DNA from: Candidatus Kapaibacterium sp.
GTDB lineage: Bacteria > Bacteroidota > Ignavibacteria > Kapaibacteriales > WFXC01
DNA: 64,000 bases
Direction: 5' to 3'
Assembly (NCBI GenBank): GCA_015490805.1
Contig: WFXC01000001.1
Location: 1 to 64,000 of the forward strand
Shown: piece by piece, positions 1 through 8,733 of the stretch
How the letters are laid out: each line of letters starts with the position of its first letter
Position numbering within the stretch: position 1 is the first letter of the stretch
The notes under the pieces: generated by a model
What the model saw: the letters and a program-made list of their open reading frames with translations, nothing else
The model's database searches: none
Told to the model about the DNA's origin: nothing
Position numbers and translations under genes: made by a program

Positions 1-138
1 AAAAACACCTCCACAGCGCTAACAAAAATTTGACCAAAATTTAACCACATCCAAAAATCGAATACTTTCGACCTCCTACAAAACCCCGCAAAAATGCCAA
101 AAAACAGCAATAAAACCACAAAAATCCTACAAAGAGTC
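1..138. other. A+T-rich non-coding end of a putative integrated element
   Basis: No gene is visible. The stretch is rich in short A runs and much more A+T-rich than the DNA to its right. It stops exactly where homology to a tRNA-Arg 3' half begins. By the usual geometry of tRNA-targeting integration, this would be the inner end of an element that continues off the left edge. That is inference, since no integrase is in the window. Confidence 0.4.
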
Positions 139-181
139 CCTACGGATCAGAAGGTTGGAGGTTCGAATCCTCCCGGGCGCG
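139..181 (+). other. 3' half of tRNA-Arg (ACG), probable att site
   Basis: From the anticodon loop onward this matches a tRNA-Arg: loop CTACGGA (140-146), 3' anticodon strand TCAGA, variable loop AGGTT, T arm GGAGG-TTCGAAT-CCTCC (157-173), acceptor strand CGGGCGC and discriminator G (181). The 5' half is absent. Positions 135-139 (AGTCC) cannot pair with TCAGA, and no D arm or 5' acceptor strand lies upstream. Tyrosine integrases that target tRNA genes commonly leave such a copy, starting in the anticodon arm, at the end distal to the intact tRNA. It is not a functional tRNA. Confidence 0.7.
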
Positions 182-704
182 CAAAGGAACATACCAAAAG
201 GCAACGCTGATTACCGCTGATCCTTTTGTCTCTCCCCTACTGAAATGCACCCCTGCTGCAACTGGTGTATCGAATACACGCTCTCTGTTACCCCTCCCTT
301 TCCGGGCGATGGGGTTATTGAACGCAGCAGCAAAGTATCCTTTCTCGCCGGGAGCACACACCCTGGCGTGCAATCTTCATCCTTTGTCGACGGAAGCCAG
401 CGCTCCCTGTTACCGGGGGAGCGCACACTTCAGTGTCCATCTTTTCTTGCCGGCGAAAGCCGGGGTTCTCAGTTCGCTGGAAGCACACCCGGTGGGATGC
501 ACTTTACCGGGGGTGTATACTTCAGTATGCTTTACTGACGAAAGTCGGCGTTCCCAATCTTTGCCGGCGAAAGCCGCGCTCCCAGTCTTTGTCGACGAAA
601 GTCAGGGCTCCCAGCAGGTTTCAGCCTCCATCGAAGCGGAACAGGATGAGAGTCAGCAGCTTGCGGATTTTGGATTGAACGGAGGAAACCCCGGACGCCA
701 ACGA
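182..704. repeat. Palindrome array, block 1 (degenerate)
   Basis: This gene-free stretch is made of degenerate copies of the short palindromes seen in cleaner form at 40770, 43442-43881 and 52115-52188. Examples are GCCGGCGAAAGCCGG near 450, GTCGACGAAAGTCAG near 595, the ACACTTCAGTGT stem near 426 and TATACTTCAGTATG near 509. Long reading frames through it are translations of the repeats and do not look like proteins. Confidence 0.7.
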
Positions 705-1079
705 TCAGGAAGCATCTGCTGACGGGGTGAAGTACTGCTCGATCCACTCCAACAGTGTGGGAAAGGAATCGCGGGGAAGGACGTACTGCGCCCCCGCCAG
801 CTTTGCAGCCATTTTCTTCTCCGCTGCCGCAGGATGCACCAGACCAACAATGGTAGCTTTGGGGAAATGCTGACGAATGCGCGCAATCCAGTGGATACTA
901 TCAAGCTGATGACTCATCAGATCCACAATGAATCCCAGCTCACCGGCTGCGTCTCCGCTATCGAACAAATCGTGGAGTTCTGCAGGCGATCGAAGCACCG
1001 TCACGCCCCGTACTTTGAGTGCTGCCTGCTTTTGAAACCAGGGATCTTCCGTGTACAGTACCAATTTAACGTTCGCCAT
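705..1079 (-). CDS. CheY-like receiver-domain protein, atypical
   Basis: This 124-residue protein has the size and alternating strand/helix pattern of a stand-alone response-regulator receiver. The acidic pair is TED near residue 11, the likely phospho-acceptor Asp is in FIVDLM near residue 52, and a GLVHPAAAEK stretch fills the place of the switch region. The conserved Lys-Pro near the end is replaced by LPRD, so phosphorylation is doubtful. A strong ribosome site (GAGGAGC) precedes the ATG. The start overlaps the end of the upstream SirB1-like gene by 14 bases, implying coupled translation as the last gene of a five-gene minus-strand operon. Receiver assignment is by pattern only. Confidence 0.6.
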   Translation of the reverse strand: MANVKLVLYTEDPWFQKQAALKVRGVTVLRSPAELHDLFDSGDAAGELGFIVDLMSHQLDSIHWIARIRQHFPKATIVGLVHPAAAEKKMAAKLAGAQYVLPRDSFPTLLEWIEQYFTPSADAS

Positions 1080-1956
1080 GCTCCTCGATAGTCTCCAGAA
1101 TCGTATGGATACACTGCTGTAAGATGGACGATTCCCACATCCGATTCATCCGGTTGTATCCATAGACCAGATTGCGCAACATACGCAACACAATGGAAAT
1201 TGGCGGGGCTGGCTGTAGCATCGATGGGGTAAAGCCTAATCGGTTACTCTCGATAAAGGACCTGCACTCCTCATAGCTCAAAAACTTCCCCTGCTGGAAA
1301 GGATCGATAAAGACATCCAGCTCAGGCGCATAGAGGACAAAATGCAGTGGCATATTGATCCCCTCAACATCAATGCCTATTCTCCGGGCAAGGAGGAGGT
1401 ACACAATCGAAAGGGATAGCGGTGTTCCTCGCCGGGTTTGCAACACCGTATGGGCATAGCTGGAATCAGGATGGTAATACTCCTCTTCCCAGGCGCCCCG
1501 AAATCCTTCCTGCTCAAAAAACAAACGATGCAGACACTGGTATTTCTCCAGCCCCCCAGCTTGCTTTGCTGTGCACTGCGCTGCTAATCGATCCAGATAT
1601 TGACGCCAGAATGCAACATTGGTCTCAGGATACCCAAATCGGGAAATTTGAAAAAATACCTCTTCCAGCACCAATGGTTGATGCTCACTGATAGCGGCAA
1701 CTAGCGATCGTTGCAATTGCTCCAGCGCTTCGACCTGATACTCACGGATGAAATTTCCGATCCACGATCGCTGCTCTGGCGTTGCCGTATGGGCAATGCG
1801 CCGCAGTTCTGGAATGACAGCAACTCCCCACCGCTGCAACTGCTGCCGAATGCTGTGCTGAACCGCCTGATCAGGATCCTCCATCAACGTTACAATGGCA
1901 CGTAACTGCCGCTGATCGATGAAGGAATCCTCAGCTCGGTGCAGCACTTTACCCAT
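1066..1956 (-). CDS. SirB1-family transglutaminase-like protein
   Basis: This 296-residue protein has the SirB1/transglutaminase-like pattern. An N-terminal helical half (residues 1-110) is followed by the family core FFEQEGFRGAWEEEYYHPDSSY, RRGTPLSLSIVYLLLARRIGIDVEGINMPLHFVLY and FIDPFQQGKFLS. The usual transglutaminase Cys-His-Asp triad is not complete here: the Cys position reads TPLSLS, as is common in SirB1 relatives, so catalysis is uncertain. It starts 2 bases after the stop of the LOG-family gene and overlaps the receiver-like gene downstream. The role of this family is poorly defined. Confidence 0.75.
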   Translation of the reverse strand: MGKVLHRAEDSFIDQRQLRAIVTLMEDPDQAVQHSIRQQLQRWGVAVIPELRRIAHTATPEQRSWIGNFIREYQVEALEQLQRSLVAAISEHQPLVLEEVFFQISRFGYPETNVAFWRQYLDRLAAQCTAKQAGGLEKYQCLHRLFFEQEGFRGAWEEEYYHPDSSYAHTVLQTRRGTPLSLSIVYLLLARRIGIDVEGINMPLHFVLYAPELDVFIDPFQQGKFLSYEECRSFIESNRLGFTPSMLQPAPPISIVLRMLRNLVYGYNRMNRMWESSILQQCIHTILETIEEHGER

Positions 1957-1958
1957 TG

Positions 1959-2897
1959 CTACTGCCTCATCTGCTCGTTGAGTCGGGATACGATCTTCTG
2001 AAAGGCTTCTTCCGGATCATTGCAAAACACAAAGAGTTCCAGATCAGACTCACTGATCATTTTCGCCTCTACCAGATATTCAAAGTTAACAACTTTTCGC
2101 CAAAATTCCTCACCATAAATGACAATCAACAAAGGCTTTTTAATTTTTCGCGTTTGCAGCAGGGTTAAAATTTCAAATAGCTCATCCATCGTTCCAAAGC
2201 CACCGGGGAAAACGACCATTGCTTTTGCAAAGTAGACAAACCAGTACTTGCGCATAAAGAAGTAGTGAAACTCGAAGTTCAGGTGAGGTGTAATATATGG
2301 GTTTGGATGCTGCTCAAAGGGAATACTGATATTTAGCCCAATGGAATCTCCTCCTGCTTCAAACGCCCCACGATTAGCAGCTTCCATAATACCGGGACCG
2401 CCGCCGGAGCAAATGTAATACCGCTGCTTCGGCGGCAACTGCTCACTCCACTGGGTCAGCATCGTTGCCAATCGGCGAGCATCTTCGTAGTATTGCAAAA
2501 ACGGCTTGTGCCGCTCCAATTCCTGCAACTCACTTTCCAGATGCTGCCGCTGCTCGGCATCCTGCACTTTTTGCAGCGCTGCGGTCAGTGCTGCCAGACG
2601 ACTTTGATACTGCTCAGGCGACGGAATGCGGGAAGATCCAAAGAAAATAATGGTGTTGTGCACCTGGGCTTTGCGGAAATGCTCCAGTGGATACAGATAC
2701 TCTGCTAAAATCCGGATTGGGCGCGCTTCAGGGCTGGAAAGAAATTCCACATTGAAATACGCTTTTGCTGCCCGCGGAACGATCAGAGTAGCAGGACGGA
2801 GGTTTTCTTCTTCTACCGAAAGCAAAACCGATTCCCGCTCCGGCACTCCGTGCAGCTCCTCCATCTGCTCCGATGTCGGCTGCTTCTTTTCACTCAT
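1959..2897 (-). CDS. LOG-family (TIGR00730) Rossmann-fold protein
   Basis: This 312-residue protein carries both LOG/lysine-decarboxylase-like signatures: SGGGPGIMEAANRGA in the middle and PGGFGTMDELFE in the C-terminal half. Known members are cytokinin-riboside 5'-monophosphate phosphoribohydrolases or related nucleotide hydrolases. An N-terminal extension of about 100 residues precedes the core, as in the long bacterial TIGR00730 type. I chose the ATG at 2897 because it overlaps the stop of the upstream SDR gene in an ATGA arrangement. A longer in-frame reading up to 2996 would lie wholly inside the SDR gene. The substrate cannot be told from sequence. Confidence 0.85.
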   Translation of the reverse strand: MSEKKQPTSEQMEELHGVPERESVLLSVEEENLRPATLIVPRAAKAYFNVEFLSSPEARPIRILAEYLYPLEHFRKAQVHNTIIFFGSSRIPSPEQYQSRLAALTAALQKVQDAEQRQHLESELQELERHKPFLQYYEDARRLATMLTQWSEQLPPKQRYYICSGGGPGIMEAANRGAFEAGGDSIGLNISIPFEQHPNPYITPHLNFEFHYFFMRKYWFVYFAKAMVVFPGGFGTMDELFEILTLLQTRKIKKPLLIVIYGEEFWRKVVNFEYLVEAKMISESDLELFVFCNDPEEAFQKIVSRLNEQMRQ

Positions 2898-3625
2898 ATC
2901 ACGCATCCTTTCGCAAAGTGAAACCCACCATCGACTACTAAAAACTGTCCGGTAATGTAAGGAGAACACGTCGAAAAGAAATACACCGCATCCCACACAT
3001 CGTCGGGTGTTCCGAATCGCTGCACCGGAATTTGTTCTGGATCAATCGCAACACCAACGGCACGAGGATCACCAATCACTCCGGGCGCAACGGCATTAAC
3101 CACATAGTGTGGGGCTAATTCCACCGCCAGAATCTGGGTCAGCCGGAGTAACGCCTGCTTCGTTAAATTGTAAATGCCTCGCTGTTTCCAGATCTCAATA
3201 GCACCCAGCGAAGCAACGTTGACAATATGCCCCCCTTGCGGAGCAAGCGACTGAACAAAGTGCTGAACCATTTGCCAGGCTGCTGTGAGATTCAATCTCC
3301 AGAGTCGGTCCCATTCTGCCAGACTCAGACGGAGCAGCGGCTGTGCAGCGGGAAATTCCGCTGCATTGTTAATCAACACCGCCGGTTGCAATGAACTTTG
3401 CCGTACCGTCTCTACCATCGCTCTGAGTTCCGCCTCAACCGTTAAATCCGCGGCTACACATTGAACCGCAACCCGATAGCGATGCTCTAATTGCCGTCCA
3501 TATTGTTCCAGTGCTTCAATCGATCGGAAACCGTGCAGCACCAGATTCCAGCCGTGTGCGGCAAATTTCTCTGCAAAGTATCGTCCCAGGGTACCACTTG
3601 CTCCCGTTATGAACACGGTGTTCAC
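2894..3625 (-). CDS. Short-chain dehydrogenase/reductase (SDR)
   Basis: This 243-residue classical SDR has the nucleotide-binding TGASGTLG at residues 7-14, NNAAE at 86-90, a catalytic Ser at 139 (VNVASLG), and the YxxxK pair Tyr152/Lys156 (YNLTK). It ends with the family-typical ITGQFLVVDGG. It is a soluble NAD(P)-dependent oxidoreductase, and the substrate is unknown. Its start overlaps the stop of the YgfZ-like gene and its stop overlaps the LOG-gene start, both as four-base ATGA overlaps, so translation is probably coupled. Fold-based reductases such as FabG-, FolM- or pteridine-type enzymes cannot be told apart here. Confidence 0.9.
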   Translation of the reverse strand: MNTVFITGASGTLGRYFAEKFAAHGWNLVLHGFRSIEALEQYGRQLEHRYRVAVQCVAADLTVEAELRAMVETVRQSSLQPAVLINNAAEFPAAQPLLRLSLAEWDRLWRLNLTAAWQMVQHFVQSLAPQGGHIVNVASLGAIEIWKQRGIYNLTKQALLRLTQILAVELAPHYVVNAVAPGVIGDPRAVGVAIDPEQIPVQRFGTPDDVWDAVYFFSTCSPYITGQFLVVDGGFHFAKGCVI

Positions 3626-4566
3626 TTTCCCTCCATCGGCAATGGAACCAACTGCATATCATCGGTAACCGACAGGACGGACGACGGTGCTTTCCCCCAT
3701 ATCTCCCTCCGAACGACCGCTAATCCTTCCCACCGCCCGGTAAGACTATCCAACACCGCACTGGTAACCGTCCCAACCGACTGGCCATCGACCACCACTG
3801 GCTGCCCAGCAGTCAAAGGAGTTGTGCTCCGAACGCCATACAGCGAACGTTGCAATTTCCCATAGCTATCGATCCGCGCAATGACTTCCTGCCCAATGTA
3901 ACATCCTTTGTCAAAACTCACCATTCCCCGAAGCCCAACCTCCAGAGGATTAAAGGCTGAGATCCACTCCGCTCCATACGTTCCTATCCCCTGCCGAATC
4001 CGTCCGCTGTGATATGCTTCCTCTGACAGATATTCCACACCATCCCACGGTTGCACTGTCGAGCGAGGCACAATCCACAACGTTGTTGCCTTCCCATCGA
4101 ATGGGAAATAGGGAAGAATGACCTGATCATCGCCAACTGCCGCCGCAACCTGTGCGTAGTGTGCAACCAAATCGCTGGTTGAATCGTAGGCTTCAGAAGT
4201 GGAATGTACAACCAAAATGACGCTCCACTGATCCGTTTCATCCTTGATCCGCACATCTTCGATAAAGACATTGCGCCGAATCCAGCGGGGAAACGTTTCC
4301 CGCTGTGCAGGATCGCCAACGATCAGAAGATTCGTCGGTGTTATGATGACAACCAGTGCAACATTGAGAATTCGGGCTTTCTCATTGACGAAAACCGTCC
4401 AGACCGCCGACTGCTCCCCTCCGCTCATAACATCGTTTGTGCTCAACCGCTGCACCAAATCCCGCGCATCTCGCCCCTCCAGCCGCCAGACTGCCCACTG
4501 GAGCGGATACACAGCCCTGGCAGTAGCGACCAATTGATCCAGATTCTCTATCTTGCGGTTTTGCAT
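3622..4566 (-). CDS. ygfZ: YgfZ/GcvT-like folate-binding protein
   Basis: This 314-residue protein resembles the aminomethyltransferase fold and carries the YgfZ signature KGCYIGQEVIAR (220-231), with the conserved Cys222. YgfZ proteins bind tetrahydrofolate and support repair or assembly of certain Fe-S enzymes such as MiaB. The start ATG at 4566 is chosen because homology begins there (RDARDLVQRLSTNDV follows). An upstream in-frame extension would run into the divergent protease gene. Only 33 bases separate the two divergent ATGs, so the promoters must overlap coding sequence or be very compact. It is the first gene of the minus-strand operon ending at 705. Confidence 0.85.
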   Translation of the reverse strand: MQNRKIENLDQLVATARAVYPLQWAVWRLEGRDARDLVQRLSTNDVMSGGEQSAVWTVFVNEKARILNVALVVIITPTNLLIVGDPAQRETFPRWIRRNVFIEDVRIKDETDQWSVILVVHSTSEAYDSTSDLVAHYAQVAAAVGDDQVILPYFPFDGKATTLWIVPRSTVQPWDGVEYLSEEAYHSGRIRQGIGTYGAEWISAFNPLEVGLRGMVSFDKGCYIGQEVIARIDSYGKLQRSLYGVRSTTPLTAGQPVVVDGQSVGTVTSAVLDSLTGRWEGLAVVRREIWGKAPSSVLSVTDDMQLVPLPMEGK

Positions 4567-4599
4567 ATTGATCCTTAATGGGAACAAACACGACCTGAA

Positions 4600-6609
4600 A
4601 TGAAGCCGTATGTGAGACGTTTCGCTGTGCTGAGTATTTATCTGCTGTACGGAGGGATACTTTTCGCACAACTCCAGCCGTACCGCATCTTTTTTACCGA
4701 TAAGGGCGACTCCGTCTTTGTCCCCGGATCACCGTTGTATGAAGCAACGCTGCAATTGTACACGCCACGCGCATTGAAGCGGCGTGCAAAGGTGCGTCCT
4801 GCCGATTCTCTCCTCACCCTGCAGGATGCTCCCGTTGCCCCGCGCTACGTCCAGACAGTAATGGAATTTGCTGATACGCTCCTGATGCACAGCCGGTGGT
4901 TCAACTACGTTGTTGTACTGACAGACAGCCTCCGCATTCAGGACATTGCTGCTCTGCCTTTTGTACGAAAGATCCAACCAGTTGCCAGCAAGTTTACGCC
5001 GCAATCATCCTACCAGTCAGTGGTATTTTCAACGGCTGCTTATGGACCAGCCTTCCACCAATTAGTCCTGCTCAATATTCCATTTCTCCATACCTTGGGT
5101 ATCGATGGCTCCGGAGTGCTGATCGGAGTTACTGACACTGGTTTCCGCACCGATCACGTTGCATTCCAGCATCTGCGCCTTGTCGCTGCTTACGATTTTA
5201 TTCAGCGCGATACCATCGTCGCATGGGAGCCTGGAGACCCCATTGGGCAACCGGATCACGGTAGCATCGTGCTGTCCGTACTGGCAGGCTATTATCCCGA
5301 CTCTCTGATTGGCGCTGCATACAATGCCCAATACGTTCTGGCAAAAACGGAAGATCTTCGGTGGGAACGCCACATTGAAGAAGACCATTATCTGGAAGCG
5401 CTGGAATGGTTCGATCGCCTCGGCGTCGATGTGGTGTCAACGTCCCTGGGATACCGGGGATTCGATGCTCCTGAATACAGCTATTCCGCCCAGGATCTGG
5501 ATGGTCGCACCACTCTGGTTGCTCAGGCAGTGAATCTGGCAGTTGCTCGCGGAATGATCGTTGTTGCCGCCGCTGGTAACAGTGGCAATGCGCCGCATTC
5601 CATTCTTTCTCCTGCTGATGCTGATAGTGTCATTGCCGTTGCTGCTCTGCGTCCCGATGGTACTCCTGCCGGCTTTTCCTCACGCGGTCCACGGATCGAT
5701 GGCGTGCTCCGACCAACGATAGCAGCACAGGGCGTAGCAGTTCGCTGTATCGATGCTCGAACGACGGATCGATTCTCCTACGGCGGCGGCACTTCCCTGG
5801 CAACGCCGCTGATCAGCGGCGGTATCGCTTTAATGCTCTCAGCATTTCCTGAGCTGACTCCCTGGCAAATCCGATCTTTACTCTACACCACTGCTTCGCA
5901 GGCAACCCATCCAGATCCGAAGCAGGGATACGGGCTGGCAAATTTTCTCGCCGCACTGAATGCCTACGACATCCTGCTCAGCCCCCACATCTTTATTACC
6001 CGCTTGGACTCCGGACTATTCCGCATTGGCACTTTTGCCTACTCACCCTATGCTCCACTTCAACTCGTTGCGGACTGCGCTTCGCTCGACTCTCTCTGGC
6101 AGCAGTCATTTGCGATGGAGCAATGGGACAATGCGCCGTTCTTTTACTTCGATCTGGCAACTTCGCAACTCCCTCCGGTAGACTCACTGGTGGTGCAATT
6201 CGTGGCAACGGACCCTTTCCGACAGCGGCAATCCCCTCCCCACCGCATTCCTTTACACCCAGCAATGTATCCCTCCACACTCCCGAAGCTACTGCCACAA
6301 TTTTTTCCCGCACAGTCGATTCAGCTCTCTGCCATCGACAACGCAACACTGTTGGTAGACCTTCCCGCCCTCACAACACCTGTGCATATTGCACTCTACA
6401 GCTTCGATGGTCGCCGCCTGCTTTCGACTGTCCTCTCAACCTCCCTGCCAACTTCGCAATTGCTCCGGCTTCCTCCAATGAGCCCCGGCAGTTACGTGCT
6501 TCATCTATGGAACGCTGATTTCCAGCAATCCTTTCTCCTGATCGTGCCAAATCACAGCGGGGAAATCGTCATAATACCGCAGAAAACAGAAAATCTTGGA
6601 ACAAACTGA
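4600..6609 (+). CDS. Exported S8 subtilisin-family serine protease
   Basis: This 669-residue protein begins with a signal peptide (residues 1-23, ending LFAQ). The subtilase domain shows the full set of catalytic residues: Asp179 (VTDTGF), His220 (PDHGSIVLSVLAG), oxyanion-hole Asn327 (AAAGNSGN) and Ser399 (GGTSLATP). About 220 residues follow the domain. The last 80 (IALYSFDGRRLLSTVL ... PGSYVLHLW) look like a divergent T9SS C-terminal sorting domain, but the terminal Lys-rich end is lacking, so export route is uncertain. It is divergent from ygfZ and overlaps mnmH by 14 bases. It probably acts in the periplasm or outside the cell. Confidence 0.9.
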   Translation: MKPYVRRFAVLSIYLLYGGILFAQLQPYRIFFTDKGDSVFVPGSPLYEATLQLYTPRALKRRAKVRPADSLLTLQDAPVAPRYVQTVMEFADTLLMHSRWFNYVVVLTDSLRIQDIAALPFVRKIQPVASKFTPQSSYQSVVFSTAAYGPAFHQLVLLNIPFLHTLGIDGSGVLIGVTDTGFRTDHVAFQHLRLVAAYDFIQRDTIVAWEPGDPIGQPDHGSIVLSVLAGYYPDSLIGAAYNAQYVLAKTEDLRWERHIEEDHYLEALEWFDRLGVDVVSTSLGYRGFDAPEYSYSAQDLDGRTTLVAQAVNLAVARGMIVVAAAGNSGNAPHSILSPADADSVIAVAALRPDGTPAGFSSRGPRIDGVLRPTIAAQGVAVRCIDARTTDRFSYGGGTSLATPLISGGIALMLSAFPELTPWQIRSLLYTTASQATHPDPKQGYGLANFLAALNAYDILLSPHIFITRLDSGLFRIGTFAYSPYAPLQLVADCASLDSLWQQSFAMEQWDNAPFFYFDLATSQLPPVDSLVVQFVATDPFRQRQSPPHRIPLHPAMYPSTLPKLLPQFFPAQSIQLSAIDNATLLVDLPALTTPVHIALYSFDGRRLLSTVLSTSLPTSQLLRLPPMSPGSYVLHLWNADFQQSFLLIVPNHSGEIVIIPQKTENLGTN

Positions 6610-7678
6610 TAAGAGAACCATTCCGGAGACTCTGCCCATAGCGTCATTTCTACCGCTTGCCCAACAGTATCCTGTGATCGATGTCCGCACGCCGGCTGAA
6701 TACCGACGGGGACATATCCCAGCAGCGCACAACGTTCCGCTTTTTTCGGATGAAGAACGCGCGCTGATTGGAACATTGTACGCGCAGCAGGGCCCCGATG
6801 TTGCGCTCAAACGTGGGCTGGAACTGGTAGGACCTCGCTTCAAAGACTTTATCGATGCCGCTGAACGGATTGCTGCCGGCGCCTCCACGCTCTGCGTCTA
6901 CTGCTGGCGTGGCGGAATGCGCAGCAGAAGTCTGGCTTTTCTCTTTGAATTAGCAGGATTTACAACCTATACGCTCCAGCGCGGCTACAAAGCCTATCGG
7001 AATTTTGTCCTCCAGCAATTTGCTACTCCTCGAAGATTCGTGGTCCTGGGTGGATACACCGGATCGCTCAAAACGCAGATCCTGCGGCTGCTGCGCGACC
7101 ACTATGGTCAACCCGTGCTGGATCTGGAAGCAGCGGCACATCACAAAGGCTCTGTTTTTGGTCATCTGGGCGAACCGGCGCAGCCAACGCAGCAGCAGTT
7201 TGAAAACGAGCTGGGATGGCAACTGTGGCAATTGCCCGACCAGCGCTGCTGGATTGAAGATGAAAGTCGATGGATCGGACAATGTATCATCCCCAAACCG
7301 CTGTGGGAGCAGATGCGGAGCGCTCCGGTCGTTCTGCTCCAGATTCCGCGAGAAACCCGGATTCAGAACATAGTCCAGCACTATGGACAACATTCTACGA
7401 CAGAACTTCGAGCAGCGATTGAACGACTGCAAAAGCGATTAGGACCGAATCGCTACCGCGACATCCTGCAATTTCTGGAGTGCGGCGATCTGGAAGCAGC
7501 CGTCGACATTCTGCTGGACTATTACGACCGCACGTACCAGTATGCGCTGGAACACAACCATTCACAGGTGTTTCCGTTTACACCCTCGGCTTTTACCCCT
7601 GAAGCCATAGCGCAGGAATTAGTGGAATGGCAAAAAGTCTCAGAACACAAATGGCAGACACACCAACTGTCCGATTAA
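6596..7678 (+). CDS. mnmH: tRNA 2-selenouridine synthase
   Basis: This 360-residue two-domain protein is of SelU/YbbB type. The N-terminal rhodanese domain contains VIDVRTPAEYRRGHIPAAHNVPLF and the active Cys in VYCWRGGMRSRSLA (Cys near residue 102). The C-terminal P-loop domain starts with GGYTGSLKTQIL (near 152). It replaces sulfur by selenium at the wobble 2-thiouridine of tRNA-Lys, Glu and Gln, using selenophosphate via a geranylated intermediate. The apparent start is TTG at 6596, inside the end of the protease gene. It overlaps selD, the enzyme making its selenium donor. Confidence 0.93.
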   Translation: MEQTDKRTIPETLPIASFLPLAQQYPVIDVRTPAEYRRGHIPAAHNVPLFSDEERALIGTLYAQQGPDVALKRGLELVGPRFKDFIDAAERIAAGASTLCVYCWRGGMRSRSLAFLFELAGFTTYTLQRGYKAYRNFVLQQFATPRRFVVLGGYTGSLKTQILRLLRDHYGQPVLDLEAAAHHKGSVFGHLGEPAQPTQQQFENELGWQLWQLPDQRCWIEDESRWIGQCIIPKPLWEQMRSAPVVLLQIPRETRIQNIVQHYGQHSTTELRAAIERLQKRLGPNRYRDILQFLECGDLEAAVDILLDYYDRTYQYALEHNHSQVFPFTPSAFTPEAIAQELVEWQKVSEHKWQTHQLSD

Positions 7679-8733
7679 CCCAATTGTGTCACAGTGGCGG
7701 CTGTGGCTGCAAAATCGCGCCCGGGTTACTCCAGGAGATTCTGTCAAAGATCTCCCTGCCGGCGCAGCACCACTACCAGCAATTAGTGGTTGGCAATGCG
7801 CTATCAGATGATGCAGCCGTCATCGATCTCAACAGTGATCACTATTCCCTGCTGACGACCGATTTTTTTCTCCCCATTGTTGATGATCCAGAGGATTTTG
7901 GCAAAATCGCAGCAGCAAATGCGCTGAGTGACATCTATGCAATGGGTGGCACGCCGGTTGCCGCCTTAGCGCTGGTCGGTTGGCCCCTAAACCATCCAGC
8001 CCTCCAGCTTTCCAGTGAAGAACATGCTGCCATCGTCGCTGCTATCCTTCGAGGAGCGCAGGAAATCTGCCACCGGGCGCACATCCCCATTGCCGGTGGA
8101 CACAGCATCGACAACGCCGAGCCGCTGTTTGGACTGGTCGCTCTGGGAACAGTCCCGAAATCTCACCTTCGCACCAACGCCGGTGCTCAACCGGGTGATC
8201 TGTTCTTTCTCACCAAACCCTTAGGAGCTGGCATCTACGGTGCAGCGATCAAAAAAGGAACGCTCTCAGAAGAAGACTACCAGCAATTTCTGGAAACGAC
8301 CACCACCCTCAACGCGGTCGGCAGCGCTTTAGCACAACTTCCTGCCGTCCACGCGCTGACGGATGTCACCGGCTTCGGTCTCCTCGGTCACCTGCTGGAA
8401 CTCTGCACCGCCAGCGGTGTAGCTGCCGAACTCCTCTTCTCCAACATCCCCACCCTGCCGAATCTTTCCCACTACATCGCTACCTCCGGTGTGCCGGGCG
8501 GAACAAAACGGAACTGGCAAAGCTACGGGCACCACATCTCGCCACTTTCCGAGGAACAGCGCTTTCTCCTCTGCGATCCCCAGACCAGCGGTGGTCTCCT
8601 CATCGCCGCCGACCCAGCCGCAACGTCAGAGGTTATCGACATCCTGCACGCTCACCAGATCCCCTTCACAACCCCCATCGGCAAGCTCCACCCACCTGAT
8701 GCCTTCCCCCACCGCATCACCGTGCGACCGTGA
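7627..8733 (+). CDS. selD: Selenide, water dikinase (selenophosphate synthetase)
   Basis: This 368-residue protein makes selenophosphate from selenide and ATP. It has the N-terminal active segment LTQLCHSGGCGCKIAPG with Cys (not selenocysteine) and the catalytic Lys, the ATP-binding run SDDAAVIDL, DIYAMGGTPVAALALVG and AGGHSIDNAEPLFGL. The C-terminal half shows LTDVTGFGLLGHL and DPQTSGGLL. The ATG at 7627 has AGGAA 9 bases upstream; a second ATG at 7651 is possible. It overlaps mnmH by 52 bases, so both genes form a selenouridine unit. No selA, selB or selC gene is seen in the window. Confidence 0.95.
   Translation: MAKSLRTQMADTPTVRLTQLCHSGGCGCKIAPGLLQEILSKISLPAQHHYQQLVVGNALSDDAAVIDLNSDHYSLLTTDFFLPIVDDPEDFGKIAAANALSDIYAMGGTPVAALALVGWPLNHPALQLSSEEHAAIVAAILRGAQEICHRAHIPIAGGHSIDNAEPLFGLVALGTVPKSHLRTNAGAQPGDLFFLTKPLGAGIYGAAIKKGTLSEEDYQQFLETTTTLNAVGSALAQLPAVHALTDVTGFGLLGHLLELCTASGVAAELLFSNIPTLPNLSHYIATSGVPGGTKRNWQSYGHHISPLSEEQRFLLCDPQTSGGLLIAADPAATSEVIDILHAHQIPFTTPIGKLHPPDAFPHRITVRP

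Noticed and set aside
140-722. Several frames of 70-137 codons on both strands at the left edge
   Set aside because: They translate the tRNA fragment antisense (REDSNLQPSDP) or the palindrome repeats and have no protein-like composition or ribosome sites.
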